A stretch of 57,686 nt of DNA from Scytonema sp. UIC 10036 (GCF_009725235.1 NZ_WJFC01000074.1:1-57686); one strand, 5' to 3'; shown: positions 1 to 9,565, counted from the first letter of the stretch. A program made the numbers and translations. Notes: generated from the sequence alone by a model not told the origin.

Positions 1-20
1 CCCCTAACCCCTAACCCCTA

Positions 21-881
21 TCAAGCAGGGTTGATGCTGACAATTTTGCCGCCTTGGCGCTGAAGTTGTTGTAACTTCTCAGAAAGTCTTTCGTATGGCA
101 CAAATATAGCAGTGCTGCTGCGGCGTACCTTGGGATAACCCGGACTTAATAGCCCTGCGACTTCAATTCGGTAAACGCGATCGCCTTGACCTACAGCGTT
201 CCCTAAATTCTTCCGAGGTGCAACATCATTTGATGCACGGTAGCTCCAGTTTTCGTTACTACCCGAAGGTCCTACGATGGAGGATGCGCTATTTGTTGCC
301 AGTTCGCGAGCCAGACGAGAGGTTTTTCCTTCTACTTGAGCGCGATCGCTATTGGCATAACCGCGATATAACCGGAACATCCGGTTAAATCCTACTGTTT
401 TTTGTCCTGGTTGAGTTGAAAAACCGCGATAGTATGGTACAACGTTGTCGCCGAAGTTAGTTTGATACTCTACAGAATCAATATAGGAATCTATTTCGGC
501 ATCATACCCTTGGTTTTGATACAAATCTAAGTGATAAACAACTTCTGACTCATCGTAGGGAGCACGACCCAACAGATGTTTGTAGTTGAGTTCGATTATT
601 CGAGTTTGGAAGCTGTTGTAGAAAAATTTCTTCTTGTAAAGTTCTGACTTGGCAACGGTACGCACGAACTCCCGGACTGTCAGATTCCCATCTCGCAGGA
701 GTGATTCGGCGCTCTTAAGACGTTCTGATGCCATTAAATAGTCATTACCTAATACTTGCCGATACACGGCACGAATCACCGCTTCGATATCGTCTTTGCT
801 GGCGTTGAGGCGTAGTTCTACTCGAGGTGAATCACTAAAAGCCTCAGTCCCCAGCCTGGATGCTGCTGCTGTAATCGCCAT
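21..881 (-). CDS. cpcC: Phycocyanin-associated rod linker polypeptide CpcC
   Basis: Linker that joins phycocyanin hexamers into phycobilisome rods on the thylakoid surface. The 286-residue product has an N-terminal phycobilisome linker domain (about residues 20-150, with FFYNSF and [15 protein letters not shown]) and a C-terminal CpcD-like domain (about 233-286, ending [23 protein letters not shown]). This is the usual layout and size of a rod linker of about 32 kDa. It lies 260 nt downstream of cpcA on the same strand. It resembles PecC (4410-5255) throughout, but its position after cpcBA marks it as the phycocyanin linker. The first 20 bases of the window, after its stop, are CCCCTAA tandem repeats; cpcD and later genes would lie outside. 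Confidence 0.95.
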   Translation of the reverse strand: MAITAAASRLGTEAFSDSPRVELRLNASKDDIEAVIRAVYRQVLGNDYLMASERLKSAESLLRDGNLTVREFVRTVAKSELYKKKFFYNSFQTRIIELNYKHLLGRAPYDESEVVYHLDLYQNQGYDAEIDSYIDSVEYQTNFGDNVVPYYRGFSTQPGQKTVGFNRMFRLYRGYANSDRAQVEGKTSRLARELATNSASSIVGPSGSNENWSYRASNDVAPRKNLGNAVGQGDRVYRIEVAGLLSPGYPKVRRSSTAIFVPYERLSEKLQQLQRQGGKIVSINPA

Positions 882-920
882 TTTTCTTTCCCCCTATTTC
901 TTTAGCACTTCAGCCAATAC

Positions 921-1001
921 CATTTTGGATTTTAGATTTTAGATTTTGGATTGAATAAAGTCTTCTCTGGACTTGATTTCATCCAACTATCTGTCGCATT
1001 C
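921..1001 (-). repeat. Dispersed repeat 'Q' between cpcA and cpcC
   Basis: On the minus strand this stretch reads GCGACAGATAGTTGGATGAA, then ATCAAGTCCA, then ATTCAATCCAAAATCTAAAA. It matches 19186-19287 on the plus strand nearly base for base, including the AATCCAAA heptamers. It is therefore an interspersed repeat, not coding sequence, inside the cpc operon. Confidence 0.75.
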
Positions 1002-1063
1002 TTCGTTCAAATCGGTACCGCTACAAAATGCCTTTGATAAGTATTTTTTATCTTTCCCCAGGT

Positions 1064-1132
1064 AAAACAATGCCCGGAGCGTGATTCAACTGCTAGGTGA
1101 TCTCATCCAGCACTTGCATCCCTCTCCGGGCA
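1064..1132 (-). promoter_or_regulatory. Stem-loop in the cpcA-cpcC intergenic region (attenuator/processing hairpin)
   Basis: Just after the cpcA stop, TGCCCGGAG (1071-1079) pairs with CTCCGGGCA (1124-1132) across a 44-nt loop. On the transcribed strand the stem is followed by TTGTTTTACC. In other cyanobacteria, hairpins here limit read-through into the linker genes or protect the abundant cpcBA message. That role is inferred from position; the stem is seen directly. Confidence 0.55.
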
Positions 1133-1141
1133 ATACGCGAT

Positions 1142-1630
1142 CTAGCTTAGAGCGTTGATGACGTAATCAATGTAGGTGTTAGCTTCGTTAGCGGCTTGAC
1201 CGGAGAGACCGTGGTTGGATTTGATGTACTTCAGAGCTTCTACATACCAGCTACCAGATAATTCAAAGGAGCGGTTGATTTCATCCAAACCAGCAATCAA
1301 GTACTCATCCAATGGACCGGTACCACCAGCAACCAAGGAGTAGGTAACAATCCGCAGGTAGTGACCAACGTCACGAGCACACTTGGACTTACCACGAGAA
1401 TCTGCAGCGTACTGAGGTCCTTGCATTTGGGTTGTGTAAGGGAACTTCTGATACACTGTTTGTGTTGCACCGTCAATCAGACGCTGAGCGTTGGCTGTTA
1501 AACCACGAGCAGCTTCCAAGCTTGCTGCTGCACGCTCGAAACGACCATTAACAGCTTGTAATTCGGTGTTGCTCAGAAAACGTCCTTGGGTATCAGCAGC
1601 TGCTATTGCTTCGGTAATTGGGGTTTTCAT
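1142..1630 (-). CDS. cpcA: C-phycocyanin alpha subunit CpcA
   Basis: Light-harvesting alpha subunit of phycocyanin. The product is 162 residues with the family start MKTPITEAI. Cys84 (KSKCARD) is the phycocyanobilin attachment site. I chose the ATG at 1628-1630: it has a GAGGAG Shine-Dalgarno a few bases upstream and matches family length; a TTG three codons earlier would give an unusual N-terminus. It follows cpcB after 77 nt, as in all cpcBA operons. Compared with PecA (5396-5884), positions 98-99 are Ser-Leu rather than Cys-Cys, which fits a subunit without thiol-modulated photochemistry. Confidence 0.97.
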   Translation of the reverse strand: MKTPITEAIAAADTQGRFLSNTELQAVNGRFERAAASLEAARGLTANAQRLIDGATQTVYQKFPYTTQMQGPQYAADSRGKSKCARDVGHYLRIVTYSLVAGGTGPLDEYLIAGLDEINRSFELSGSWYVEALKYIKSNHGLSGQAANEANTYIDYVINALS

Positions 1631-1707
1631 GGTATACAATCTCCTCGGTGTTACGTTTTTTTATGCCTAGATACCTTATTGTTAGGTTTTGGGCTTTTCT
1701 TGTGCTA

Positions 1708-2226
1708 TTAGGCAACAGCAGCCGCAGCGCGATCGAAGTAGCTAGCTACTTCAGAAATCAATGCACTGCAATCACCAGGGGTGATACCTGCAGGGTCGTT
1801 AGCAATTTTGATCGCAGCGTCTTTCATTTTTTGAACGCCAGCTGCAACGGAAGAACCAGGGGTACCTAATGCTTGGTATGTTTCGCGCAAGCCGTTCAAG
1901 CAGCGGTCATCTAATACGCTAGCGTCACCTGCTAAAATTGCGTAAGTAACATAGCGCAAGATGATTTCCATGTCGCGCAAACAAGCCGCCATACGACGGT
2001 TGGTATATGCGTTACCACCAGGAGCAATCAATTGGGGCTGTTCTTCAAACAAAGTACGAGCAGCGTTGGTAACGATGGTGGAAGCGTTGCTGGTGATGCG
2101 GTTTACAGCATCCAAGCGCTTGCTGCCATCTTTAACCAGGTTGTTGAGAGCATCTAGTTGCTCGGTGCTCAAAAATTCACCTCTGGAGTCGGCTTGAGAA
2201 ACCACCTTAGCAAATGCGTCTAACAT
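1708..2226 (-). CDS. cpcB: C-phycocyanin beta subunit CpcB
   Basis: Beta subunit of phycocyanin, 172 residues. Both bilin-binding cysteines are present: Cys82 (AACLRD) and Cys153 (PGDCSAL). Asn72 (GGNAYTN), the residue methylated in phycocyanin beta subunits, is also present. It is the first gene of the cpc part of the cluster. An 812-nt upstream region separates it from pecF and presumably carries its own strong promoter, because phycocyanin is normally made in excess of phycoerythrocyanin. The start ATG at 2224-2226 follows a GGAG-type ribosome binding site. Confidence 0.97.
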   Translation of the reverse strand: MLDAFAKVVSQADSRGEFLSTEQLDALNNLVKDGSKRLDAVNRITSNASTIVTNAARTLFEEQPQLIAPGGNAYTNRRMAACLRDMEIILRYVTYAILAGDASVLDDRCLNGLRETYQALGTPGSSVAAGVQKMKDAAIKIANDPAGITPGDCSALISEVASYFDRAAAAVA

Positions 2227-2887
2227 GGACTTTTTTCTCCTAATCGCTTAGTTGAGTGCTGTCTTGATTAAAACTGAGATTGTTTTATGAATGAGTGGAA
2301 TGGTAAACAACAGATACCGAAATAAACTGTTTCTCTTCTTAACGTTCTTCTCTAGCCTGCCTGAGCATTCGCGAGAGATTATGAGAACCTGGTGTGATTT
2401 TATGAGAAACTGGCAAACCTGATGAACTGATTGCCTCTTTTAACTTTCGTCTGTTCTTTAACCCCTCCAGATTATGTTTATACAACAGCTATTGGGGCAT
2501 TATCTGTTACAAATTATGAAGAAATGAGATAGAGCAATAAGAAAAGCCTCAAATCCTTTACATATAAGACACTCAGCCTGAGAAAAGAAAAAAAAACTGT
2601 AGCAAAAGTTAATATTCATTTTTTCCAAACCATGATTTCCGTTTATTAATATTTTTTTTATTATTGTTACAACCTAGTTAAGCCAACATATTGCAGTTTC
2701 TTATCCAGCGCGATCGCTCACACCGTTATGTAAATAATTCTTAACAAAACGTCCCTAAATATTTCTGCAGCTTTATAAAATTCTTCTTCGTGAGATAAAT
2801 TCAGCGCAAAAAGCAGGGCTAAAAAGACAAATCCAAAATTTTTGAGATCGGAGGTTGACTTTTGTATTGTATTTTGATATGCAAATG

Positions 2888-2966
2888 GACGGGACACTCA
2901 TGAAGGTTGGGCATTGGGCAAAGCAAAAATATTATTGAAATGAATTGTGTCCAATGACTCATGCAA
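2888..2966 (+). repeat. Dispersed repeat 'P'
   Basis: It reads GACACTCATGAAGGTTGGGC, then ATTGGGCAAAGC and ATTGTGTCCAA. It matches 19075-19157 closely; that copy carries one extra ATGGGGCATTGGGC unit. It occupies part of the pecF-cpcB spacer. Confidence 0.75.
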
Positions 2967-2988
2967 GTTGACAAACAGCAAAACCACC

Positions 2989-3007
2989 TCCAAAACGTAG
3001 TTTTGGA
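2989..3007 (-). terminator. Small hairpin downstream of pecF, possible terminator
   Basis: TCCAAAAC (2989-2996) and GTTTTGGA (3000-3007) form an 8-bp stem with a 3-nt loop, 32 nt past the pecF stop on the transcribed strand. The following bases (GGTGGTTTTGC) are only weakly T-rich, so termination may be partial. Confidence 0.45.
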
Positions 3008-3033
3008 AGTGAAATGTTTAAGTACTGTATAGA

Positions 3034-3057
3034 ACTCCCTACTCCCTACTCCCTACC
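3034..3057. repeat. CTCCCTA heptamer tandem repeat at the pecF 3' end
   Basis: Three tandem ACTCCCT units overlap the pecF stop codon. This is the short tandemly repeated type common between genes in heterocystous cyanobacteria. Confidence 0.7.
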
Positions 3058-3548
3058 AAAGCCTTATTGACTCGCGATCGCACAACTTTATCGGTCTCTT
3101 GATGGAAAGACATTTGTAAAGCATTGTATGCATCTGGTGTTGCAATTTCTTGCAAAGAGACTGCGGCTGCGTAACGCAATCCCCAATCATCAGGAGCAAG
3201 TAAAGCCCAAGTCAATTTTTCCATAGCGTACTGAGTCACACCAGGATTATCGGTGGTACAACATATCCGTCCCAACCCGCGTGCTGCAACACGACGGACA
3301 TTACCCTGACAGTGATTGGCTACTGCTGTACCCACAACATCCCCTAGCAACTCTGCTGCTCTGGGATCGCCAATTTGAGCCAAAGCTTGAATTATATATG
3401 CTTGTACGCCTTGGTCTGTAGAACTACGATAAGCAGAAATCAGTGGTTCTACGGTTGCGGGTGCAAGCTTTACTAAAGACTCCACAACCGTCCCGCATGC
3501 AGCATGGTTGCTGTTTAAGGCTTGGATTAATGCAGAGATGTTTGTCAT
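3039..3548 (-). CDS. pecF: Phycoviolobilin lyase-isomerase subunit PecF
   Basis: Second subunit of the PecE/PecF enzyme, which attaches phycocyanobilin to Cys84 of PecA and isomerises it to phycoviolobilin. The 169-residue product is made of HEAT-like helical repeats (IGDPRAAELL, LRYAAAVSLQEIA). It carries the PecF signature NHCQGN at residues 78-83, which established work on this enzyme links to the isomerase function. It lies 10 nt downstream of pecE. The last codons (SRE-stop) come from a short CTCCCTA tandem repeat at 3034-3057, so the native C-terminus may have been altered slightly. Confidence 0.95.
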   Translation of the reverse strand: MTNISALIQALNSNHAACGTVVESLVKLAPATVEPLISAYRSSTDQGVQAYIIQALAQIGDPRAAELLGDVVGTAVANHCQGNVRRVAARGLGRICCTTDNPGVTQYAMEKLTWALLAPDDWGLRYAAAVSLQEIATPDAYNALQMSFHQETDKVVRSRVNKALVGSRE

Positions 3549-3558
3549 TTGTCAAAGT

Positions 3559-4335
3559 TTAAAGTTGAATTAGCAAATCATCAATTGCTTTAAACAATAA
3601 GTCAGATGTTTCGCGATCGCAAATTTCACTACTATCTAAAACCGATTCTAAAATTCGTTTCAAATTCAGCAGCTTGAGACTGTTTGGAATTCGAGCTGCC
3701 AAAATGGCTTCAATAGCTTGTCGATGACCAACCGCCCCTAAATCAAACACAGCAGCCCAACGCAAATACATATTCTCGTGGTTGAGATTTTTAAGAATAC
3801 GTTCAATGTACTGAGGTTGCTGAGTTAAAAGATACAGGTAGCGAGCAGCTGCACACTGCACTCGTTCAGATGGATGATTGAGAAAAGACTCTATTTGAGG
3901 ACGAACTGACCAGACCTCTAAGGTACCTAACGCTTCAATGAGCGCTTCGTATGGTTCTTCTTTTGAAGATTGCAGAAGTTTGACTAAAGGCTCAACAGCC
4001 CTTAGATCCGCAATAACTCCCAGCGATTGAATTGCTGCTTCCCGCAGGCGCAGATCTTCTTCGCATTCTAGTGCTGCTATTAAAGAAGTGACAGCTTGTG
4101 GATTTTTCAGTTGACCTAACGCTCGTGCTGCTTGACGGCGTAGAGGATAACCACCGTTCGGAACTCGATAACGTTCATCAAATAGAGCTTCACATAGTGC
4201 TGCACAACTTGCTTGTATTTTGTGCTTTCCCAACCACCAAGCTGCATAATAGCGAATTTGGTTATCTTCACTCTTAAGGGCTGCGATCGCAGTTTCTTCT
4301 GAAAGAATTGGTTCTGTTTGATGAGTGGTAGTCAT
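3559..4335 (-). CDS. pecE: Phycoviolobilin lyase-isomerase subunit PecE
   Basis: Lyase subunit that works with PecF on PecA Cys84. The 258-residue product is a CpcE/PecE-family HEAT-repeat protein (recurring units such as RRQAARALGQLKNPQAV and LREAAIQSLGVIADLRAVEPL). The PecE hallmark YYAAWWL is present at residues 29-35 and separates it from ordinary CpcE lyases. It sits between pecC and pecF in the conserved pecBACEF order. The gap to pecC (4336-4409) contains AATTCGT heptamers. Confidence 0.95.
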   Translation of the reverse strand: MTTTHQTEPILSEETAIAALKSEDNQIRYYAAWWLGKHKIQASCAALCEALFDERYRVPNGGYPLRRQAARALGQLKNPQAVTSLIAALECEEDLRLREAAIQSLGVIADLRAVEPLVKLLQSSKEEPYEALIEALGTLEVWSVRPQIESFLNHPSERVQCAAARYLYLLTQQPQYIERILKNLNHENMYLRWAAVFDLGAVGHRQAIEAILAARIPNSLKLLNLKRILESVLDSSEICDRETSDLLFKAIDDLLIQL

Positions 4336-4374
4336 AATAATTCGTAATTCGTAATTCGTAATTCGTAATTTGAA
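4336..4374. repeat. AATTCGT heptamer repeat in the pecC-pecE spacer
   Basis: About five tandem copies of AATTCGT/AATTCGTA lie between two co-transcribed genes. A related inverted copy (AATTACAAATTACGAATT) follows at 4380-4398, so the transcript could fold here. Confidence 0.7.
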
Positions 4375-4409
4375 TGAATAATTACAAATTACGAATTTTA
4401 AATTATGTT

Positions 4410-5255
4410 TTAGGATTGAGTAATGCTGACTATCTTACCGCCACGCTTGTGAATTTCTTGATAGATAGATGAGAGTCTTTCATAGGGTACTGTGTAGACT
4501 TGTCTGCTACGGCGTACTGCTACACCAGTGTTCTGTGAACCCAGAACTGCTTCAATCACAAACATGCGCTTATCACCTCTTACAGGAGAACTGATGAGGG
4601 ATGGCGCTGCTGTCAAACCACCACCATATGGAGATGTTGATGGTACAATCATGTTTGACAAGTTCATCGAGATTTTCGATCTCAAACGGGAATTTCTACC
4701 ACCGTATTGTGCGTTATCGCTGTTAGCACTACCACGATACAGTGCAAATATGCGGTTATATCCTACTGTCTTCATTCCCGGAATTGATTTGAACCCACGA
4801 TAATAGGGAACAACATAACTCCCGAAAGCATTTTCATACTCTGGGCTGTAAATGTAAGACTCTATGTCAGCATCGTAGCCACGAGAAGCATAGAGATCTA
4901 CATGATAAGCAATTTCTGATTGGTCGTAAGGAGCGCGTCCCAGCAAATGTTTGTAGTTTAATTCAATGAAACGTCCTTGGGAGTTCTGGTAAAAAAATCT
5001 CTCTTTGTAAAATTCGGATTTAGCTAAAATCTCAACAAATTGTTGGACATTAATTTTCCCGTTCCGCAACAAAGATTCAGCGCTTTTGAATTTTTGACTG
5101 GCATAGACTCCCTGGCGACCAAATATTTGCTCGTAAGCAGCCCGAAATACTAGTTGCAAATCATCTTCGTTCCAATTTTGGCGTAGCTCAACTTTTTTGC
5201 CTACCCAATCGTTAACTCCTAGCCGTTCTACAACTGAACTAGTCATCTTTCTCAA
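4410..5255 (-). CDS. pecC: Phycoerythrocyanin-associated rod linker PecC
   Basis: Rod linker for phycoerythrocyanin hexamers, expected at the membrane-distal end of the rods. The 281-residue product has the linker domain (about residues 22-150, [25 protein letters not shown]) and the C-terminal CpcD-like domain (about 228-281, [23 protein letters not shown]). It is close to CpcC in length and layout. Its position between pecA and pecE identifies it. The start used gives [13 protein letters not shown]; a second Met four codons in (MTSSVV) is equally plausible. Confidence 0.94.
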   Translation of the reverse strand: MRKMTSSVVERLGVNDWVGKKVELRQNWNEDDLQLVFRAAYEQIFGRQGVYASQKFKSAESLLRNGKINVQQFVEILAKSEFYKERFFYQNSQGRFIELNYKHLLGRAPYDQSEIAYHVDLYASRGYDADIESYIYSPEYENAFGSYVVPYYRGFKSIPGMKTVGYNRIFALYRGSANSDNAQYGGRNSRLRSKISMNLSNMIVPSTSPYGGGLTAAPSLISSPVRGDKRMFVIEAVLGSQNTGVAVRRSRQVYTVPYERLSSIYQEIHKRGGKIVSITQS

Positions 5256-5279
5256 ACTCCAATTTTGCTAACTGCTCAT

Positions 5280-5380
5280 TACTTAAAAGTTGTGGCTAAT
5301 GGCTAACCGCCGATCGCTAATTGCTATCAATATTATTAGCAATTAACCATTAGCTATTAGCTATTAGCCACTAGCAAAAG
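5280..5380. repeat. Inverted and tandem GCTAAT/TTAGC repeats in the pecA-pecC spacer
   Basis: GCTAATGGCTAA and GCTAATTGC on one side face TTAGCAATTAACCATTAGC and TTAGCTATTAGCTATTAGCC on the other. The spacer can fold into a long imperfect hairpin after pecA, in the same relative place as the cpcA-cpcC hairpin. It may limit read-through from pecBA to the linker and lyase genes; that is inference. Confidence 0.55.
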
Positions 5381-5395
5381 ACGTTAAGTTGTTTC

Positions 5396-5884
5396 TTAGC
5401 TCAATGCATTAATTGCATAGTTAATGTAGGTGTTAGCTTCACCAGCAACATCACCACTTAGACCGTGATTGTCGCGGACAAATTCTAGTGCTGCTACATA
5501 CCAGCTGGGGGACAAACCGAGAGCGCTATTGAGTTCGCTCAAGCCTGCAACAACATATTCATCCAAAGGACCAGTACCGCCTACGACGCAGCAGTAGCTA
5601 ATGGTGCGGAGGTAGTGATCGATATCCCGTACACACTTGTTTTTACCTTCTTGGGTAGAAGCGTATTGAGGTCCTTGCATCTGAGTGGTGTAAGGAAACT
5701 TTTGATACACGTGATTAGCTGCTGCTTCTGCCCATCTCTTGCCATTTTGAGAAAATGCTTTGGCTGCATCCAAACCTGCACGCGCACGGTTGAAACGACC
5801 AAAAACAGCTTGTATTTCGGTATTGCTGAGATAAGTACCGCGAACATCAGCAGTTGAGATCGCTTCAGTGAGTGGGGTTTTCAT
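5396..5884 (-). CDS. pecA: Phycoerythrocyanin alpha subunit PecA
   Basis: Alpha subunit of phycoerythrocyanin, which carries phycoviolobilin. The product is 162 residues from the ATG at 5882-5884 (MKTPLTEAI); the longer frame starts with TTG and is not favoured. Cys84 (KNKCVRD) is the bilin site. Cys98-Cys99 (ISYCCVV) are the paired thiols known in alpha-phycoerythrocyanin to modulate its reversible photochemistry; CpcA has Ser-Leu there. It lies 119 nt after pecB and is followed by a structured spacer before pecC. Confidence 0.96.
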   Translation of the reverse strand: MKTPLTEAISTADVRGTYLSNTEIQAVFGRFNRARAGLDAAKAFSQNGKRWAEAAANHVYQKFPYTTQMQGPQYASTQEGKNKCVRDIDHYLRTISYCCVVGGTGPLDEYVVAGLSELNSALGLSPSWYVAALEFVRDNHGLSGDVAGEANTYINYAINALS

Positions 5885-6003
5885 GATCTTCTTAATCTCC
5901 AAATGTTAATAGCTGTGATGGCTCAGAACTCAGAAATTGTTTCCTTGAGGAGATCTCTGAATTTTTAGGTTCTTCTCAAGAAAGTCACTTGTAAAAAACT
6001 GTA

Positions 6004-6522
6004 TTAAACTACAGCAGAAGCAGCCCGGTCGAAATAGCTAGCAACTTCAGACATAAGTTGGCTGCAATCGCCTCGGCTAATGCCATTGGGATCGTTAGCA
6101 ATTTTGATGGCAGCATCTTTCATTTTTTGAATTCCAGAAGCTACAGCATCACCAGGAGTACCCAATGCTTGGTAGGTTTCACGCAAACCATTTAAACAGC
6201 GATCGTCCAGAATGCTAGCATCACCTGCTAATACAGAGTAAGTGACATAACGCAGAATAAATCCTAAATCACGGATGCAAGCAGCTTGATTGCGGTTGTG
6301 GAAGCAAGCACCGCCAGCATTGAAAACTTCAGAACGTTCAGCGACTAAAGCGCGATATGCGTTTGCCACAATAGAGGAAGCGTTACTGGTGAGGCGATTA
6401 ACCACATCTAAACGCTTATTGCTATCAGCAACTAATGCTGATAATCCGTTAATTTCGTTATCGCTTAGGTAAGAACCTTTTTTATCAGCTTGTTCAACGA
6501 CTTTAGAAAAAGCATCTAGCAT
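6004..6522 (-). CDS. pecB: Phycoerythrocyanin beta subunit PecB
   Basis: Beta subunit of phycoerythrocyanin, 172 residues, first gene of the pec operon. Bilin cysteines are Cys82 (AACIRD) and Cys153 (RGDCSQL). The residue corresponding to CpcB Asn72 is Ala72 (GGACFHN), so the usual methyl-asparagine cannot form. It is otherwise colinear with CpcB. A CTCCT-type complement (TTTTCTCCTC) just upstream gives a good ribosome binding site for the ATG at 6520-6522. Confidence 0.96.
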   Translation of the reverse strand: MLDAFSKVVEQADKKGSYLSDNEINGLSALVADSNKRLDVVNRLTSNASSIVANAYRALVAERSEVFNAGGACFHNRNQAACIRDLGFILRYVTYSVLAGDASILDDRCLNGLRETYQALGTPGDAVASGIQKMKDAAIKIANDPNGISRGDCSQLMSEVASYFDRAASAVV

Positions 6523-7241
6523 TGTTCTTTTCTCCTCAATTTTATTGCAGCTTATCCAATCTCTAAAATTGGCTTGCGCTTACGTTCAAAGCAATTCTTA
6601 AATCGCAGCATAATCACATAGAAATTACAGCACAAATTACCTACACAATCAACGGAAATAACGGTTGCATTGTGCAATTCATTTGCTTGTTGTAGCCTTA
6701 GTTCTTTGCTCGATTTCTTAATTACTTTTTAGATTCTATATAGTCCTTGACTAAATTTATTGTTAAAACTTGTAAACTTGTGTAAAACCATACAGTTTTT
6801 TACAAAATCCCTTTATCCATCAAGCTTTTAGTGCGATCGGCATCAGCGTGAATTTACAATTCGACATATTCCTTTGCCTATCTTTACCTAATTAGAGCGC
6901 CATCTAATAAACGGTCAAAAGTAACATTACCTAGAGTTAGGTTGATAATGATAGCAGCTTTAATGGAAGGATTCAGTGTAAAGTTACGTTAAGTTAATTA
7001 AAGAAGATTTTGTAAGATTTCTCATTTTTGTCTCTTTAGCGAGATGGCAGATTGAATATAAATTTTTAGGAATTAAGAATTGACAAAATAGACAATTGGC
7101 ACTATAAAGTTCATCACCCATCGGTCACCGATCGCTGTTTACACCACCTCGTTCCCAGGCTCAGCCTGGGAATGCCTCACGGGAGGCTCCGCCTCCTGTA
7201 TGGTGAGGCAGAGCCTCTAGTAATGCGTTCCCAGCCAGAGG
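6523..7241. promoter_or_regulatory. Upstream region of the pec operon
   Basis: These 719 nt separate pecB from the rluD-like gene transcribed towards it. No ORF is credible. The part nearest pecB (about 6523-7130) is AT-rich and should hold the pec promoter and leader. The distal part (from 7147) is a GAGGCGGAGCCTC repeat. I could not identify a defined light-regulatory element. Confidence 0.45.
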
Positions 7242-7266
7242 CTAGGAACGAGAGTTAGGGATCTGT
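7147..7266. repeat. GAGGCGGAGCCTC-family dispersed repeat, copy A
   Basis: It begins CCTCGTTCCCAGGCTCAGCC, continues GGGAGGCTCCGCCTCC and ends GAACGAGAG. Several internal palindromes give a cloverleaf-like fold. Similar copies occur at 11359-11451 (inverted), 26190-26310 and 37571-37624. The right edge overlaps the 3' end of the rluD-like gene and supplies its last residues and stop codon; the shared AGGGATCTGT at the edge of copies A and C supports this boundary. Confidence 0.8.
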
Positions 7267-8210
7267 GTTCTTCGTCGTAAAACCTCTAGTAAAGTTGTGA
7301 AAATCTGAGGAAGAGCTGCACTCACTTCTATCCATTCCCCAGATACCGGATGTTGCAACTTCAGTTTCCAAGCATGGAGTGCTTGACCGGGTAAGTTAAC
7401 TCCCACAGAACGACCAGAACTATAGACGGGATCGCCAACAATGGGATGACCTATTTGAGCGCTGTGAACCCGAATTTGATGGGTGCGTCCAGTTTCTAAT
7501 TGAAAGTGCATTAAGGTGTAATTACCCAAACGTTCTCTCACTTTCCAGTGTGTTACCGCCAGTCTTCCACCTTTTTCTACTGGAACGACTGCCATTTTTT
7601 TGCGATCGACTGGATGGCGACCAATGGGTAGATCGATCGTACCGCTTTCCGTTTTGGGCGCACCGTAGACGATCCCTAAGTATTCTCGCCCTGCAGTTTT
7701 TGCTTTCAGTTGAGCTTGTAATGCTTGATGAGCTTGTTCTGTTTTGGCAATAACTATAGCCCCTGTCGTATCCTTATCCAATCGATGAACAATTCCCGGT
7801 CTTTGAACTCCCCCAATTCCCGGTAAATTGGGACAGTGAGCTAAGATAGCGTTTACAAGAGTACCATCTTGATGACCTGGTGCGGGATGAACAACTAAAC
7901 CTGCTGGTTTATTAATAATCAGTAAAGAACTATCTTCGTAAAGAATATCTAAAGGTATCTCTTCTGGTTGAAGTTCCAGTGGTTCTGCTTCTGGTATATT
8001 CAGAGTGATATTATCCCCTGCTTTTACAGATATCTTCTTGGATGTGCAGGGTTTCCCATTCAGCTGGACGTTACCTTGCTCAATTAACTGTTGAATCCTG
8101 GAACGAGATAGATTTGGTAATTCTTGCCTTAGGTAACGATCTAAACGCGCATCCGAGTCAGGAATTGTTCGAGAGCTTTCTTCTGAAACTTGTATATTGA
8201 TTTGTGTCAC
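7242..8210 (-). CDS. RluD/RluA-family rRNA pseudouridine synthase
   Basis: Isomerises uridine to pseudouridine in RNA, probably 23S rRNA. The 322-residue product has an S4 RNA-binding domain (about residues 22-75, DRYLRQELPNLSRSRIQQLIEQG) and a pseudouridine synthase domain (about 85-310). The signature HRLDKDTTG contains the catalytic Asp145, and RTHQIRVH is also present. Length fits RluD. The final residues (IPNSRS-stop) are encoded by the dispersed repeat that borders the gene. The true substrate (RluD-like or another RluA-type site) cannot be told from sequence alone. Confidence 0.93.
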   Translation of the reverse strand: MTQINIQVSEESSRTIPDSDARLDRYLRQELPNLSRSRIQQLIEQGNVQLNGKPCTSKKISVKAGDNITLNIPEAEPLELQPEEIPLDILYEDSSLLIINKPAGLVVHPAPGHQDGTLVNAILAHCPNLPGIGGVQRPGIVHRLDKDTTGAIVIAKTEQAHQALQAQLKAKTAGREYLGIVYGAPKTESGTIDLPIGRHPVDRKKMAVVPVEKGGRLAVTHWKVRERLGNYTLMHFQLETGRTHQIRVHSAQIGHPIVGDPVYSSGRSVGVNLPGQALHAWKLKLQHPVSGEWIEVSAALPQIFTTLLEVLRRRTQIPNSRS

Positions 8211-9565
8211 TTGATTTTGATAGCAAACCTTGTTCCAGTGTAGCCAAAATTTCGGTTGTAATTCTCACCCAGTAAGGATAATACTCCTCAACCCCTATTT
8301 TCAAGGGGTGTTTTAAAAATCAAATAGGATTTCTGCAGTCGTTTTGTAAAGATTCTGTGAAGCTTTGAGGCGCTCGTTCTTACTTAAATTTTTTTTCTTG
8401 CTATGTATAATAAATTGCAATTAGTAAAACGTAATAAATAATACTAGTATTGTATAACTGATTTCTGAATATCTTAGGACTTGTAATAAACACGGGAGCA
8501 AAAAACGGTGTAAAGACACATCATAAATATGAAAAGACGCACTGTTTTACGAGCCTCTACAAGGAGCGCAGACAATGTACATTAATTTCTGTAGATGTCT
8601 AACTATGGAGATATTTCTTTAATTTTTTCCTGCCAGCAGCTTCGCAGTTATGTATAAAAACACATTAGTATAAAAATATTTTTTCAAAAATTTTGTATAA
8701 ATTATTTTTTGTATCAAAATAACTATAAGTTTTTTGAATAAGATTTTCTCTCTTTAGACTGATGACAAATTTTCTAAAAGACTAACTGTAGGAATTTTAA
8801 AACGAAATCTCTCCCCTGACTACAGTAGCCGCGATCGCATCTGCAACATTGTGTCAAAAAAAGTACATTTTTTTGAACCTCTACTCCAAGTAATAGCAAT
8901 ACTACTCGGTTAAGGGAAATAGTGCGAAACCCAACCTACGTAATTTCGTATTTTTATGCAAAACCTACGCAGTATTGCAAGTAATAGGAGTTTCATTACT
9001 ATAACTAGTAACATTAACAACTTAAAATCCAGTATAATTACACTAGAAAAATCAGCCTTGATTTTTCGATACACGGAGTATAAAGTTGTAATAATTTCTC
9101 TATTAATAGATAATTAAGTATATACACTGAAAAAAATACCAAATAGTGTACATCCTCACAAGACATTTATGTTGGAAGAACAATAACCTTTTATGGTTTC
9201 TTTATTCACTTATATTACTCTTTACACATCCTTTAACTTTTTTTTGAAAATTATAGTAACCTAAATGTTAGAGAGCAAGTTACTTATCCCCTGCCCTGGT
9301 GTTCGGGAGTAAGCTGTTTATCATCTACCGATTAACTAAAAATTTTTATATTTCAGGTATGCACTGCAGTTCTTAAATTTTGAAGAACAGTGTTGGAATT
9401 GGCATCATGTGCCTCAGGGTGACTGCCCATCATAAAACAACGTCAGAGTGTGTTCCCAAATGCGCGTGAAGAATTGACTCTCTTCTTCACCAACCTAAGC
9501 TGCCTTCTACCGGGTATTGTTGTCGTATGAATTGACATCCCAGTCACCGTTGGAGAAAGTTTGCC
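8211..9565. other. Gene-poor 1.35-kb region
   Basis: No credible gene is seen on either strand. The region is very AT-rich in its middle. It contains a small hairpin (ACCCCT/AGGGGT, 8293-8313), one GCGATCGC site (8831-8838) and a copy of the AACCCAACC/AGGTTGGG repeat family (8889-8990). The right end could contain the promoter of the ORF at 9566. Confidence 0.4.
8889..8990. repeat. AACCCAACCTACG-family dispersed repeat
   Basis: GCAATACTACTCGGTTAAGG is followed by AACCCAACCTACGTAAT and AAAACCTACGCAGTATTGC. The start and end are inverted copies of GCAATACT. The same modules recur at 41979-42211 in the same order. Confidence 0.75.

Larger units (their letters stand above)
2227..3038. promoter_or_regulatory. 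pecF-cpcB intergenic region: likely cpc promoter and long 5' leader
   Basis: These 812 nt have no convincing ORF. From the pecF side they hold a small hairpin (2989-3007), a copy of dispersed repeat P (2888-2966), then AT-rich DNA with one GCGATCGC site. The position implies the promoter and leader of cpcBAC. I could not assign a -10/-35 with confidence. Confidence 0.5.

Noticed and set aside
8293..8313. Terminator-like hairpin ACCCCT/AGGGGT followed by TTTTA
   Set aside because: It lies upstream of the rluD-like gene with no gene ending into it on the plus strand, and the stem is only 6 bp.
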